Assembly (NCBI GenBank): GCA_900541235.1
Contig: UQIW01000011.1
Location: 1-64,000 of the forward strand
DNA length: 64,000 nt
Direction: 5' to 3'
Source: an uncultured Collinsella sp.
Lineage (GTDB): Bacteria; Actinomycetota; Coriobacteriia; Coriobacteriales; Coriobacteriaceae
In this document: in pieces, positions 28,010 to 35,475 of the stretch
Layout: the number at the start of each line of letters is the position of its first letter
How positions within the stretch are numbered: position 1 is the stretch's first letter
Position numbers and translations under genes: made by a program
The notes under the pieces: model-generated
Databases searched by the model: none
What the model saw: only the letters and a program-made list of their open reading frames with translations
Told to the model about the DNA's origin: nothing

Positions 28010-28486
28010 ATGATTAAACTGTGCCGCGTCGATAGCCGGTTAGTGCATGGGCAGACCGTGTTCTCTTGGTATCCAGCGCTTAAAGCAAACGCTATTCTTG
28101 TGGTTTCAGATGAGTACGCCGCAAGCAAAGAGCGAATTCAAGCGCTGCGAATTGCAAAACCCGCTGATGCCAAATTGGTTGTCAAAAGTGTAGAAGATTC
28201 CATCGTGGCCCTTAACGGAAGCGCGGTGGATAAATACGAGCTAATTGTTGTTACGGGAAATGTACATGACGCCTGTGAAGTTGCGCGTGCGTGTCCAAAA
28301 ATAACGTCTGTGAATTTAGGCGGCGCTCGACCGTTGGGGGATAGCGTAAAGGAGCTTGGCCCTGCTGTGCGCCTTTCCCAATCCGATATTAATGAAATTA
28401 AGAAAGCCATGGCTGATGGAATCGAGTTCGAGGTAAGGCAGGTTGCTAGTGAGAAAAAACGCATCGTAACAAGTTTTGATTTGTAG
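28010..28486 (+). CDS. PTS mannose/sorbose-family IIB component
   Basis: A 158-residue cytosolic phosphocarrier. The N-terminus IKLCRVDSRLVHGQ carries the phospho-accepting His at residue 13 in the family motif RLVHGQ, and GGARP marks the later core. GAGAAAGGGG precedes ATG 28010. It passes phosphate from IIA to the sugar brought in by IIC/IID. It is the first gene of a IIB-IIC-IID operon; the adjacent operon lacks a IIA domain, and this protein is too short to contain one fused. Codon use is more AT-tolerant than in the neighbouring purine and carAB genes. Confidence 0.94.
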   Translation: MIKLCRVDSRLVHGQTVFSWYPALKANAILVVSDEYAASKERIQALRIAKPADAKLVVKSVEDSIVALNGSAVDKYELIVVTGNVHDACEVARACPKITSVNLGGARPLGDSVKELGPAVRLSQSDINEIKKAMADGIEFEVRQVASEKKRIVTSFDL

Positions 28487-28500
28487 GAAGAGAGAGAAAT

Positions 28501-29277
28501 ATGCTGCTTCAGGCTTTTCTGGTTGGTCTTGCTGCTGCTATAGGTCAATCGGATTATTTGCTCGGTACCGCGATGGTCGAGCGTCCGATTGTCCTCGGAG
28601 CGATTGTCGGTATTTTTTTGGGTGATATTCCGACTGGCGTTATTGTTGGTTTCCAGCTCGAACTCGCGTTTATGGGGGTCTGGCAGGTTGGTGCTGCCGT
28701 GCCGCCCAACGTAATTGTTGGTTCAGTTTTGGGAACAGCCTTTGCGATTACTATGGGTGCGGGTCCCGAGACCGCTCTGACTATTGCTATGCCCACTGCG
28801 GTGCTTGCCGGCATGTTTGACAGCCTTATGTATAGCGTTGTTACGCCTCCTATGGCTGTCTGGGCTGATCGTGGTGCCGAAAAGGACGACCCCAAAACGA
28901 TTGCAGCCGCTATGTGGACCAATGGAATTCTCTACATCATTGCGCTTGGCTTGATTTGCGGCGTGGCTTTTTACGTTGGAAATGATGCTGTTCAGGCGCT
29001 GATTGACGCCATCCCTGATTGGCTTACGAATGGGCTTACGATCGCAACGGGTATTCTGCCCGCGCTTGGATTTGCGCAGCTTATGTCAATCCTGTCCACC
29101 AAGGAGCTGAGCTTCCTATTCTTTGGAGGCTTCTTGCTGAGTGCCTATCTAAATATTCCGACGATCGGTATCGTCGCGTTTTCGCTGATCCTGATTGGGA
29201 TCCTCAATATGGCTCACATTTTTATGCCTGCCAGTGCGGCGGTCGCTAAGGAGGTTGACGATGACAACGAATTCTAA
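28501..29277 (+). CDS. PTS mannose-family IIC membrane component
   Basis: A 258-residue polytopic protein with about seven hydrophobic segments. The conserved EII-Sor signature region GDIPTGVIVGFQLELAFMGVWQVGAAVPPN lies near residues 40-70 (quoted in part: GVIVGFQLELAFMG). GGAAGAGAGAG lies upstream of ATG 28501, 14 nt after the IIB stop. It forms the sugar channel with IID. The substrate cannot be read from sequence; mannose, N-acetylated or amino sugars are all possible in this family. Confidence 0.94.
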   Translation: MLLQAFLVGLAAAIGQSDYLLGTAMVERPIVLGAIVGIFLGDIPTGVIVGFQLELAFMGVWQVGAAVPPNVIVGSVLGTAFAITMGAGPETALTIAMPTAVLAGMFDSLMYSVVTPPMAVWADRGAEKDDPKTIAAAMWTNGILYIIALGLICGVAFYVGNDAVQALIDAIPDWLTNGLTIATGILPALGFAQLMSILSTKELSFLFFGGFLLSAYLNIPTIGIVAFSLILIGILNMAHIFMPASAAVAKEVDDDNEF

Positions 29278-30121
29278 TGATGTTCTTGAGCTCTCGCCGG
29301 AGTCAAATAAATCGACCGATAAGAGAATAACCAAGAAAGACTTAAAGGCGTTATTTTGGCGTAGCTTTCCACTCAACATCATGTGGAGCTTTGACCGACA
29401 AATGAACGTTGGTTTCTGCTACGACATGATTCCGGTAATCAAGCGGTTATACGATAAGCCCGAAGATCGGATCGAGGCATATAAGCGTCATCTTGAGTTC
29501 TACAATATTCAAGTTACGTTTAATCCTCTGGTCGCCGGCATTGTGGCCTCCATGGAGGAGGAGAACGCCAACAATCAGGACTTTGACGCCGCCTCAATTA
29601 ACGCCATGAAAGCATCGCTTATGGCTCCGCTTTCCGGTATTGGAGATTCGCTGATCGCCAGTACGCTTCGCATGATTGCGACGGGCGTTGTGACGGGACT
29701 TTGCCTTTCGGGCAGTCTGCTCGGCCCAATCCTGTTCCTGCTTCTTTATAATGTCCCAACGATCCTGATCCGCTGGTTTGGGCTTCAGTATGGTTATTCG
29801 CTTGGCAGTGGCATGATTTCAAAGCTGAACGATTCTGATGTAATGCGCAAAGTTACGTCCGGCCTGGCGATTGTGGGACTAATGGTAGTTGGTGGAATGG
29901 TAGCGACCACCGTTGCAGTTACCACTCCGCTCGCTCTTAACTTCGGCGACACCGCGTTTAAGTTGCAGGAAACGCTCGACGGGATATTCCCGGCTCTTTT
30001 GCCGCTCTGCGCGTTCGGAATCATGTGTCTTTGCAATAAGAAACAGGTCAAAATAATTTGGCAGATTGTGGGCATTCTTGCTGCTGGTATTGTGCTCGGC
30101 GTCCTGGGGATTTTGGGCTAG
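29261..30121 (+). CDS. PTS mannose-family IID membrane component
   Basis: A 286-residue protein. ATG 29261 overlaps the IIC stop (29275-29277) and has GGAGG upstream, so it is translationally coupled. Typical IID features are visible: SFPLNIMWSFDRQMNVGFCY near the N-terminus, HLEFYNIQV..NPLVAGIVASMEEE, SLMAPLSGIGDSL, and a hydrophobic C-terminus. The stop codon lies in CTAG, which is also the stop of the convergent regulator gene. Confidence 0.94.
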   Translation: MTTNSNDVLELSPESNKSTDKRITKKDLKALFWRSFPLNIMWSFDRQMNVGFCYDMIPVIKRLYDKPEDRIEAYKRHLEFYNIQVTFNPLVAGIVASMEEENANNQDFDAASINAMKASLMAPLSGIGDSLIASTLRMIATGVVTGLCLSGSLLGPILFLLLYNVPTILIRWFGLQYGYSLGSGMISKLNDSDVMRKVTSGLAIVGLMVVGGMVATTVAVTTPLALNFGDTAFKLQETLDGIFPALLPLCAFGIMCLCNKKQVKIIWQIVGILAAGIVLGVLGILG

Positions 30122-30873
30122 AGAAGGCGTCCATCTTTTGAGATGCTGAACTCGAAGGACGATGCGTCTGCTCGCCAAACGGTTTTTGAATAGTGGAGCG
30201 GCATCTCATCGCAGGCATATGTGACGTGCTCGACAACGCTCACGGGGGCTCCAACGATATAACCGAGAAGGCTTGCTTCTTGGAGCCCCGCTATTCCTGC
30301 GGTGATTTTGAGCTTCTCAATACCGGTTGCGATGCTGTAATGGTTGGCGATCAGGTCGAAAAGACTGGCATTGTCTGTGAGAAGCTCCAGCAGTCCGGGT
30401 AGAGTGCTCTGCGTTGCATAAACGGTGTCGATGGCGCAGGGGGCATTTTCGATATAAACCAAGCGCGCAGCTCGTTGCACTACGGTTCCGTTGTCAATTT
30501 TGAGCTCCCGTGCAATGTGGGCATCAGCCTTGATTAAGCCTGTTTCCAAGATGGACTTGGTTGTTTTATCGCCGTATTGGGGGTCGGCGCTCAAATTGAA
30601 AATGGTGCTTGTTCCTCGTTTCAGGGTGAGCTTCGATGGGTTTACGAATGTTCCCTTGCCTCGCAGGCGGTAGAGCAAGCTTTGGTCAATGAGATTCTGT
30701 ACGGCGCGTCTTACGGTGATCCTGCTTACTTTGTATTGCTTGCAAAGCTCGGTTTCGGTGGGAATCTGACTGCCGCCGGGGAGTTCGCCAGAAACTATTT
30801 TCTTGAGGATGTCGTTTTCAACGGTCTGATAGAGAAGTTCTGGCTGAGTGAACTCGTCTTTTGCTGCAGGCAT
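30118..30873 (-). CDS. GntR-family regulator with UTRA effector domain
   Basis: A 251-residue protein. The start at 30873 has AAGGGG 5 nt upstream; the frame extends 16 codons further, unsupported. The winged-helix GntR domain is at residues ~12-78 (SGSQIP-like GGSQIPTETELCKQYKVSRITVRRA, quoted in part; LLYRLRGKGTFV), followed by a UTRA sensor domain (residues ~95-245), which binds phosphorylated sugars in relatives. It converges on the PTS operon and is divergent from the esterase gene, so it probably controls one or both. The 34-bp palindrome at 27929 is a candidate site. Confidence 0.9.
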   Translation of the reverse strand: MPAAKDEFTQPELLYQTVENDILKKIVSGELPGGSQIPTETELCKQYKVSRITVRRAVQNLIDQSLLYRLRGKGTFVNPSKLTLKRGTSTIFNLSADPQYGDKTTKSILETGLIKADAHIARELKIDNGTVVQRAARLVYIENAPCAIDTVYATQSTLPGLLELLTDNASLFDLIANHYSIATGIEKLKITAGIAGLQEASLLGYIVGAPVSVVEHVTYACDEMPLHYSKTVWRADASSFEFSISKDGRLL

Positions 30874-30997
30874 GGTGGACCCCTTGGTTTTCAGTTTCTT
30901 TAGTACATAGATATACGACAACTGAGGACATCATAAGCCGTTATCTCAAAAGTTATGGAAATATCGATTTGGCGTTATTGCCGAGAGGGGATTTAAG

Positions 30998-32065
30998 ATG
31001 GGTAGACAATACGACGAGGCGTTGATTGGTGCCATTTCCAGTCGCTCGTTTATAACCGAGAAGAGAGGGCTCGAGGTTCAAATTCGTCCGGTTCCTGATG
31101 ATGAAAGAGAGCATGTGCTTGACCCACGAATTCTCGAGGTATCCCGCAAGAAGATGCGGAATGTTAGCATGTCTCCGAGCTGGACGAGCCTTATTGGAAT
31201 GCGTCATCGCCCGGATAAGCCGACATACCGCCTACTCGATGGTGAGGTTCAGCGCGATGAGATCCTCATGGAGGCGGCCGATCGCTATATAGATTTATTC
31301 GTCTGGACGCCACCAAATCATAAGGAGGCAAGTCCGGCGCTTGTTTACCTGCACGGCGGCGCGTTTATGGCGGGGAATGTTCTGCAATTTGAACATCAGC
31401 TCGAGTTCATCGCCGAAAAGTCTGGTGCAGTGGTGGTTTATCCGGAATACCGCTTGGCGCCGGAGACGGCATTTCCGGGGCAGATCGAGGATTGCGTTCT
31501 TGCTCTTGATTATGTGCGCGAGCATGCCGCGGATCTCGGAATCGATCCTCATAAAATAATGGTCGCCGGCGACTCCGCGGGAGGAAGCCTTACTAATGCG
31601 TGTGTTCAGCTCAGGGGTGCTGGAGCTGTAGCCCATGCCTTCGAAATCTATCCTGAAGTCGACCTTGCGGGCGAACAGGGCGAGGGATATGAGGATTTTC
31701 CTGCGATAGCCGATCAGGAGGACGTTGCGCGTTTTCGCATCGACCATCTTCGCGATTCGGACGGTCCGATGGTCGAACTTTGCGCACACGGAAAAATGTC
31801 TCCTCATGACCCGTTGATTTCTGCGCTAATGCTTGAGGACTGCACTGATTTCTCCCCGGTGACTATCGTGACATCCGAATACGATCCGCTTCGTATCCCC
31901 GATGAAAAATGGGCTACAAAATTACGGTCTTCAGGAATCGATGTTGAGGTCATCGAATATGCCGGGTGTGACCATGGTTTTTTCGATCATTTTGGCGTGT
32001 ACCCGCAATCGGAAGACGTGTGTTTGTTGATGGCCGAGAAGCTTAAAGAAATGGCTGCACAATAA
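30998..32065 (+). CDS. Alpha/beta hydrolase, HSL-type esterase
   Basis: A 355-residue protein with no signal peptide. The oxyanion motif HGGAF is at about residues 121-125, and VVVYPEYRLAPE follows. The nucleophile motif GDSAGGS is at about residues 191-197, the acid is in TSEYDPLR, and the base is in GCDHGFFDHF. Together these are diagnostic of hormone-sensitive-lipase-like carboxylesterases/acetyl esterases. GAGAGGGG precedes ATG 30998. Divergent from the GntR regulator and next to the PTS, so it may deacylate an imported acylated sugar (inference). Confidence 0.9.
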   Translation: MGRQYDEALIGAISSRSFITEKRGLEVQIRPVPDDEREHVLDPRILEVSRKKMRNVSMSPSWTSLIGMRHRPDKPTYRLLDGEVQRDEILMEAADRYIDLFVWTPPNHKEASPALVYLHGGAFMAGNVLQFEHQLEFIAEKSGAVVVYPEYRLAPETAFPGQIEDCVLALDYVREHAADLGIDPHKIMVAGDSAGGSLTNACVQLRGAGAVAHAFEIYPEVDLAGEQGEGYEDFPAIADQEDVARFRIDHLRDSDGPMVELCAHGKMSPHDPLISALMLEDCTDFSPVTIVTSEYDPLRIPDEKWATKLRSSGIDVEVIEYAGCDHGFFDHFGVYPQSEDVCLLMAEKLKEMAAQ

Positions 32066-32358
32066 CGTCTCTCGGCGATAAGGGACTGAAGTCGCCTGTG
32101 TTTCTGCGTTTGTGGTTCTCGGTCTGATTATAAAAATGAGGCTTGCTCCTTGCCCGAGTGGGTGGGGAGCAGTTTGTTTTTTGTAGCGATGCGAGGCGAA
32201 TGCCGCGTGCTTTAGATTGCCATTTTGCTTCGCTGTATACCACTTGACGTAATAAAAGAGGCAAGGGCGGTGCGAGGGCCAACAGTCATTCTAAGCTCGG
32301 ATTCGTATCCTAAAAGGTTGTTTCTGTTGCGCGGCACAATATAGCAAAAAAGAATGAT
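32066..32358. other. Gap between the esterase and the toxin-antitoxin operon
   Basis: About 290 nt, increasingly AT-rich toward the operator at 32359. No coding region is supportable. The antitoxin promoter probably lies near the 3' end, where a TAAAAT-like -10 box is seen around 32355-32362. Confidence 0.45.
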
Positions 32359-32386
32359 AAAATGAATTCGAAAAAGAATTCATTTT
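32359..32386. promoter_or_regulatory. Inverted repeat, likely autoregulatory operator of the TA pair
   Basis: An 11-bp perfect inverted repeat AAAATGAATTC/GAATTCATTTT with a 6-nt centre, directly abutting the TAGGAGGT ribosome binding site (32387-32394) of the antitoxin. Confidence 0.7.
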
Positions 32387-32398
32387 TAGGAGGTATGT

Positions 32399-32719
32399 AT
32401 GCCTGCCTTGCAGATGCTCGACAACCTTGTTCCAATTAGCGATTTCAGCCACGGTAAGGGCTCGGCTGCCTTTTCGAAGGTTGGGGACGACAATCCTGTT
32501 GTGGTCCTCAAACACAACAAGCCAGCATTTGTGATTGTGACACCCGATGAATACAGGGAAGCGAAGCAAGCGGAGGAGGACCTCGCCTTGTTAACGTTGG
32601 CGCTTAAGAGAGTGGCTGCGACAGGTGACGATGCGCTTGTTTCCCTGTCTGATGTTATGGAAGAGCTGGGTGTGAGCCAGGACGAACTCGATCAGATGGA
32701 TGAGGTCGAGTTTGAATGA
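32399..32719 (+). CDS. Type II antitoxin, Phd/YefM family
   Basis: A 106-residue acidic protein. The N-terminal DNA-binding fold is recognisable from VPISDFSHGKGSAAF then NPVVVLKHNKPAFVIVTPDEY, the Phd/YefM pattern. The C-terminal ~40 residues are the flexible toxin-binding part. ATG 32399 follows TAGGAGGT. It overlaps the toxin gene by 4 nt (ATGA). It is expected to bind the operator at 32359-32386 alone and as a complex. Confidence 0.88.
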   Translation: MPALQMLDNLVPISDFSHGKGSAAFSKVGDDNPVVVLKHNKPAFVIVTPDEYREAKQAEEDLALLTLALKRVAATGDDALVSLSDVMEELGVSQDELDQMDEVEFE

Positions 32720-33066
32720 GTGGGTACGAAGTCGCTTTCTACCCAGATGCTCTCAAGGATATTAAGCGTCTGGACGGCTCCCAACGAAAGATTGTCCTTA
32801 AGGCTATAGAAAAAATCAGAACGAACCCATTGCCGCAGAACGAGGGTGGATTTGGCAAGCCTCTTGGAAACAAGGCGGGTACGGATTTGACTGGCTTTAT
32901 GAAAATCAAGCTCAGGGGAAGTGGCATTCGAATCGTGTACCGTCTCATCAGAATTAAAGAAAAAATGGCCATCGTAGTGGTAGGCGCTCGCGAAGACATG
33001 GAAGTCTACCGAACTGCTCAGAGACGAACACTCGATTTCGAGAAATGGGCGGAAGAGAATATCTAG
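32716..33066 (+). CDS. RelE/StbE-type toxin
   Basis: A 116-residue basic protein with the RelE fold pattern: YEVAFYPDALKDIKRLDGSQRK, a PLGNK..TDLTGFMKIKLRGSGIRIVYRL core, and IVVVGAREDMEVYR at the end. RelE-family toxins cleave mRNA on the ribosome or, in the ParE branch, inhibit gyrase. The Arg/Lys-rich core and terminal REDMEVYR favour the RelE branch. Start coupling to the antitoxin is the usual TA arrangement, and a terminator follows 36 nt later. Confidence 0.88.
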   Translation: MSGYEVAFYPDALKDIKRLDGSQRKIVLKAIEKIRTNPLPQNEGGFGKPLGNKAGTDLTGFMKIKLRGSGIRIVYRLIRIKEKMAIVVVGAREDMEVYRTAQRRTLDFEKWAEENI

Positions 33067-33101
33067 CTTTAACGATGAACGACGAGTGAGCGTTGGTAGG
33101 G

Positions 33102-33132
33102 CCCTGACGAATTAGATTCGTCAGGGTTTTTT
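33102..33132 (+). terminator. Terminator of the TA operon
   Basis: An 11-bp perfect stem CCCTGACGAAT/ATTCGTCAGGG with a TAG loop, then TTTTTT at 33127-33132. Confidence 0.95.
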
Positions 33133-33146
33133 CTGGACCAATTGCC

Positions 33147-33290
33147 TTTCAGCCTCCGTTAACCTTTCTTTCCAATTCATCAGCCAACGTACGTCATGGC
33201 AATCCCCGGTAGGTCGCAGGGTGGCGGCTGAGCCTTTCCCTCGGGAAACTTCGCGAAGCCCAGTTCCCGAGGGAAAGGCTCAGCCGCCAC
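33147..33290. repeat. Intergenic repeat element, copy 2 (43-nt core plus 27-bp hairpin)
   Basis: The core 33181-33223 matches copy 1 at 27716-27758. It runs into a 27-bp perfect stem (33221-33247/33264-33290) whose 16-nt loop ACTTCGCGAAGCCCAG is the exact reverse complement of the carB hairpin loop. Stem sequences differ between copies. The gap 33067-33386 holds nothing else except the TA terminator and the purE leader. Confidence 0.9.
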
Positions 33291-33386
33291 CACAAAGACC
33301 GCAGGGACGGGAGCGGCTATACTACTCTCAGTAGTTAAGGGTCGCGGATCCGCCGCGTCACCGCTCTCAACAGGAGGTCTTTGTTT

Positions 33387-33851
33387 ATGGCAGATCAAAA
33401 GCCGGTTGTCGGGATCATCATGGGTTCCAAGTCCGATCTGGGCGTTATGGAAGGCTGCACCGCCGAGCTCGAGGCGCTGGGCGTGCCCTATGAGCTCGTC
33501 ATTGCGAGCGCACACCGCACGCCGGCGAAGGTCCACGAGTGGGCTTCGACTGCTGCCGATCGCGGTATCAAAGTGATTATCGCCGCCGCCGGCAAGGCCG
33601 CTCACCTGGGTGGTGTCGTGGCTGCCTTTACGCCGCTGCCGGTCATCGGCGTGCCTATGAAGACGAGTGACCTGGGCGGTATGGATTCGCTGCTGTCGAT
33701 GGTGCAGATGCCTTCGGGTGTGCCTGTGGCCTGCGTTGCCATCAACGGCGCCAAGAACGCCGCCATCTACGCCACGCAGATTCTAGGCGCTTGCGACCCC
33801 GAGTACCGCAAGGTTATCGAGAAGATGAAGCAGGAGATGGCCGACGCCTAG
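33387..33851 (+). CDS. purE: N5-carboxyaminoimidazole ribonucleotide mutase
   Basis: A 154-residue class I PurE. ATG 33387 has AGGAGG 9 nt upstream; a TTG two codons earlier is less likely. Motifs are GIIMGSKSDL at the N-terminus, SAHRTP (catalytic His about residue 43), AAAGKAAHLGGVVAAFTPLPVIGVP (core loop, quoted in part as AAHLGGVVAA) and GGMDSLLSMVQMPSGVPVA. It isomerises N5-CAIR to CAIR. The class I sequence implies that a PurK partner is encoded elsewhere; none is in the window. A TATACT box at about 33318 may be its -10. Confidence 0.97.
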   Translation: MADQKPVVGIIMGSKSDLGVMEGCTAELEALGVPYELVIASAHRTPAKVHEWASTAADRGIKVIIAAAGKAAHLGGVVAAFTPLPVIGVPMKTSDLGGMDSLLSMVQMPSGVPVACVAINGAKNAAIYATQILGACDPEYRKVIEKMKQEMADA

Positions 33852-33886
33852 GCGTTCCGCCGTTTCACCGCAGTATAAGGAGAGCC

Positions 33887-34885
33887 ATGTCCGACTATCA
33901 GGGAAAACGATTCAAGGCTTCTCAGATTCCCGATCCGTCGAAGCCGGGTGCTGCCCATGCGGCACAGCAGGGTCGGACATCCTCTCCTCAGCAGCCGCGC
34001 GCGCCGCGCCCCGTGACGCCGGCGACGCATCGTCGACAGGACGCGCCAGCCGCATATCGACCTTCATCTTATAGCAACGCTAAGAAGCCGCCCCGGTCTT
34101 CATCGCATGCCGCGCCGTCGGATTACACCGAGCCGCCGCGCAAAAAGCGCCGCTCCATTATTCCCATTCTGCTCATCATCATCGGCATCGGTCTGATTGT
34201 CGCCGCCGCCGCTATCTTTATTAATGCTCAGATTGGCTATAAGCAGGCGAGCGAGTCGTATCAGAAAATCGAGAAGCAATATGTAAGCGATAAGGACGCC
34301 AGCGGCGTGCCGATTATCGACTTCAATGCGCTTGCCCAGACAAACCCCGAGATTGTGGGTTGGATTTACGCGCCGGGAACCAACATCAACTATCCCGTGG
34401 TGCAGTCCAATAACAACTCCAAATACCTCAACACGCTGTTTGACGGTACGTCCAATGCATCGGGTGCGATTTTCTTGGACAGTGACGATACCGCGCCGGG
34501 AATGGTTGACCAGCAGACCACGATCTACGGCCACCACATGAACGACGGATCGATGTTCAATGTGATCTCGGATACGACCGATCAGGCGACGTTCGACAGC
34601 ATAGAGTACGTGTATTACATCACGCGCGACGCCACCTATAAACTGCGACCACTGGCGACCAAAGTTGTCGAGGACACGTATGCCAAGGCGCGCACGCCCA
34701 ATTTTGAGGGCGACGACGGGCTCAAGAACTACCTGTCCGAGATGCTCGACGGTGCCTCTGCCGTGGCGAGCGATGCCATCGATCGTGCCGCTTCGGCAAC
34801 CAAGGTGGCAACGCTTGTGACCTGTCGTTCGTTATCGCTGAGCAACACGCGTGCCGTCATGGTGCTCACGCCGGTCGAGGAATAA
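33887..34885 (+). CDS. Class B sortase
   Basis: A 332-residue membrane-anchored transpeptidase. ATG 33887 follows AAGGAGAG. A long, Pro/Ser/Arg-rich cytosolic N-terminus (residues 1-~88) ends in RKKRRS, then one transmembrane helix (about residues 90-113). The sortase domain shows IIDFNALAQTNPEIVGWIY, YPVVQSNNNSKYLN, YGHHMNDGSMF (catalytic His about residue 216), TLVTC (catalytic Cys about residue 313) and the downstream Arg in NTRAVMVLTP. The motif order and YGH-M-DGSMF are class B. Substrates could be the LPEAG, MPSTG or LATTG proteins in this window, but it is adjacent to none of them. Confidence 0.92.
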   Translation: MSDYQGKRFKASQIPDPSKPGAAHAAQQGRTSSPQQPRAPRPVTPATHRRQDAPAAYRPSSYSNAKKPPRSSSHAAPSDYTEPPRKKRRSIIPILLIIIGIGLIVAAAAIFINAQIGYKQASESYQKIEKQYVSDKDASGVPIIDFNALAQTNPEIVGWIYAPGTNINYPVVQSNNNSKYLNTLFDGTSNASGAIFLDSDDTAPGMVDQQTTIYGHHMNDGSMFNVISDTTDQATFDSIEYVYYITRDATYKLRPLATKVVEDTYAKARTPNFEGDDGLKNYLSEMLDGASAVASDAIDRAASATKVATLVTCRSLSLSNTRAVMVLTPVEE

Positions 34886-34952
34886 GTTGTTCGAGAGTAG
34901 CTAAAAAAGCCCCGTTCCAAATTGGCTACTCGATGACGGTAAGGGAGAAATG

Positions 34953-35369
34953 ATGCTTGAGAATGGCAAAACGATGCCTTCGGTTGATGCTTGGCTGCGC
35001 GAGGCCAAGGCCGATTCGTCGGCACCTGCGTGCGGTATGTATCTGACACATAACGGTGTGGTGCGCGCGACGCCCAAGTCCGAGGTCCGCGGGATCGAAA
35101 CCGATGGCGTAGCTCCCGGGCGCAGGGTGGGCGGCATGGTGTTCGGCTTCGATGCTCAGAAAGTGCAGGCTGCTATCGAGGCCACGCGCGCGATGCCGGG
35201 TATCGGCTATGTGCGCGTGTGGCTGGCAAGCGGCGAGCTTGCCGTAGGTGACGACATCATGCTCGTGCTCATTGGCGGAGACATTCGCCCGCATGTGGTC
35301 GATGCGCTGCAGTCGCTCGTCGGCACCATCAAGAACGAGTGCGTGAGCGAGGTCGAGCGCGAGGCGTAA
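34953..35369 (+). CDS. MoaE-like protein (molybdopterin synthase large-subunit family)
   Basis: A 138-residue protein. ATG 34953 is favoured over ATG 34950 by its spacing to AAGGGAG. The segment GMYLTHNGVVRATPKSEVRG, then KVQAAIEATRAMPGIGYVRVWLASGELAVGDDIMLVLIGG and the C-terminal IKNECVSEVEREA parallel the MoaE strand-helix order (quoted in short pieces: YVRVWLASGELAVGDD). However, the usual HR motif reads DIR, and the C-terminal WK-K-E lysine position is Glu, so activity is doubtful. No other molybdenum cofactor gene is in the window. It could instead be a diverged MoaE-fold protein with another role. Confidence 0.6.
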   Translation: MLENGKTMPSVDAWLREAKADSSAPACGMYLTHNGVVRATPKSEVRGIETDGVAPGRRVGGMVFGFDAQKVQAAIEATRAMPGIGYVRVWLASGELAVGDDIMLVLIGGDIRPHVVDALQSLVGTIKNECVSEVEREA

Positions 35370-35402
35370 GGCCTCGTCGGCAATCCGAGTCTGTCTATAG
35401 CG

Positions 35403-35443
35403 AAAGCCCGCCGGCAGTTCATGTAGATCTGCCAGCGGGCTTT
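35403..35443. terminator. Bidirectional terminator
   Basis: Stem AAAGCCCGC/GCGGGCTTT (35403-35411/35435-35443) with an inner GGCAG/CTGCC stem, between convergent genes. A/T tails on both sides suit both strands. Confidence 0.85.
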
Positions 35444-35475
35444 GATGTGTTGGAGCTATTTTGCTCTGGCGTTTG

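Noticed and set aside
32066..33140. The toxin-antitoxin pair as part of a mobile element
   Set aside because: No integrase, transposase, direct repeats or element ends around it; it is bounded by its own operator and terminator.
33291..33386. Purine riboswitch upstream of purE
   Set aside because: No conserved three-way junction or loop motifs found in the short leader.
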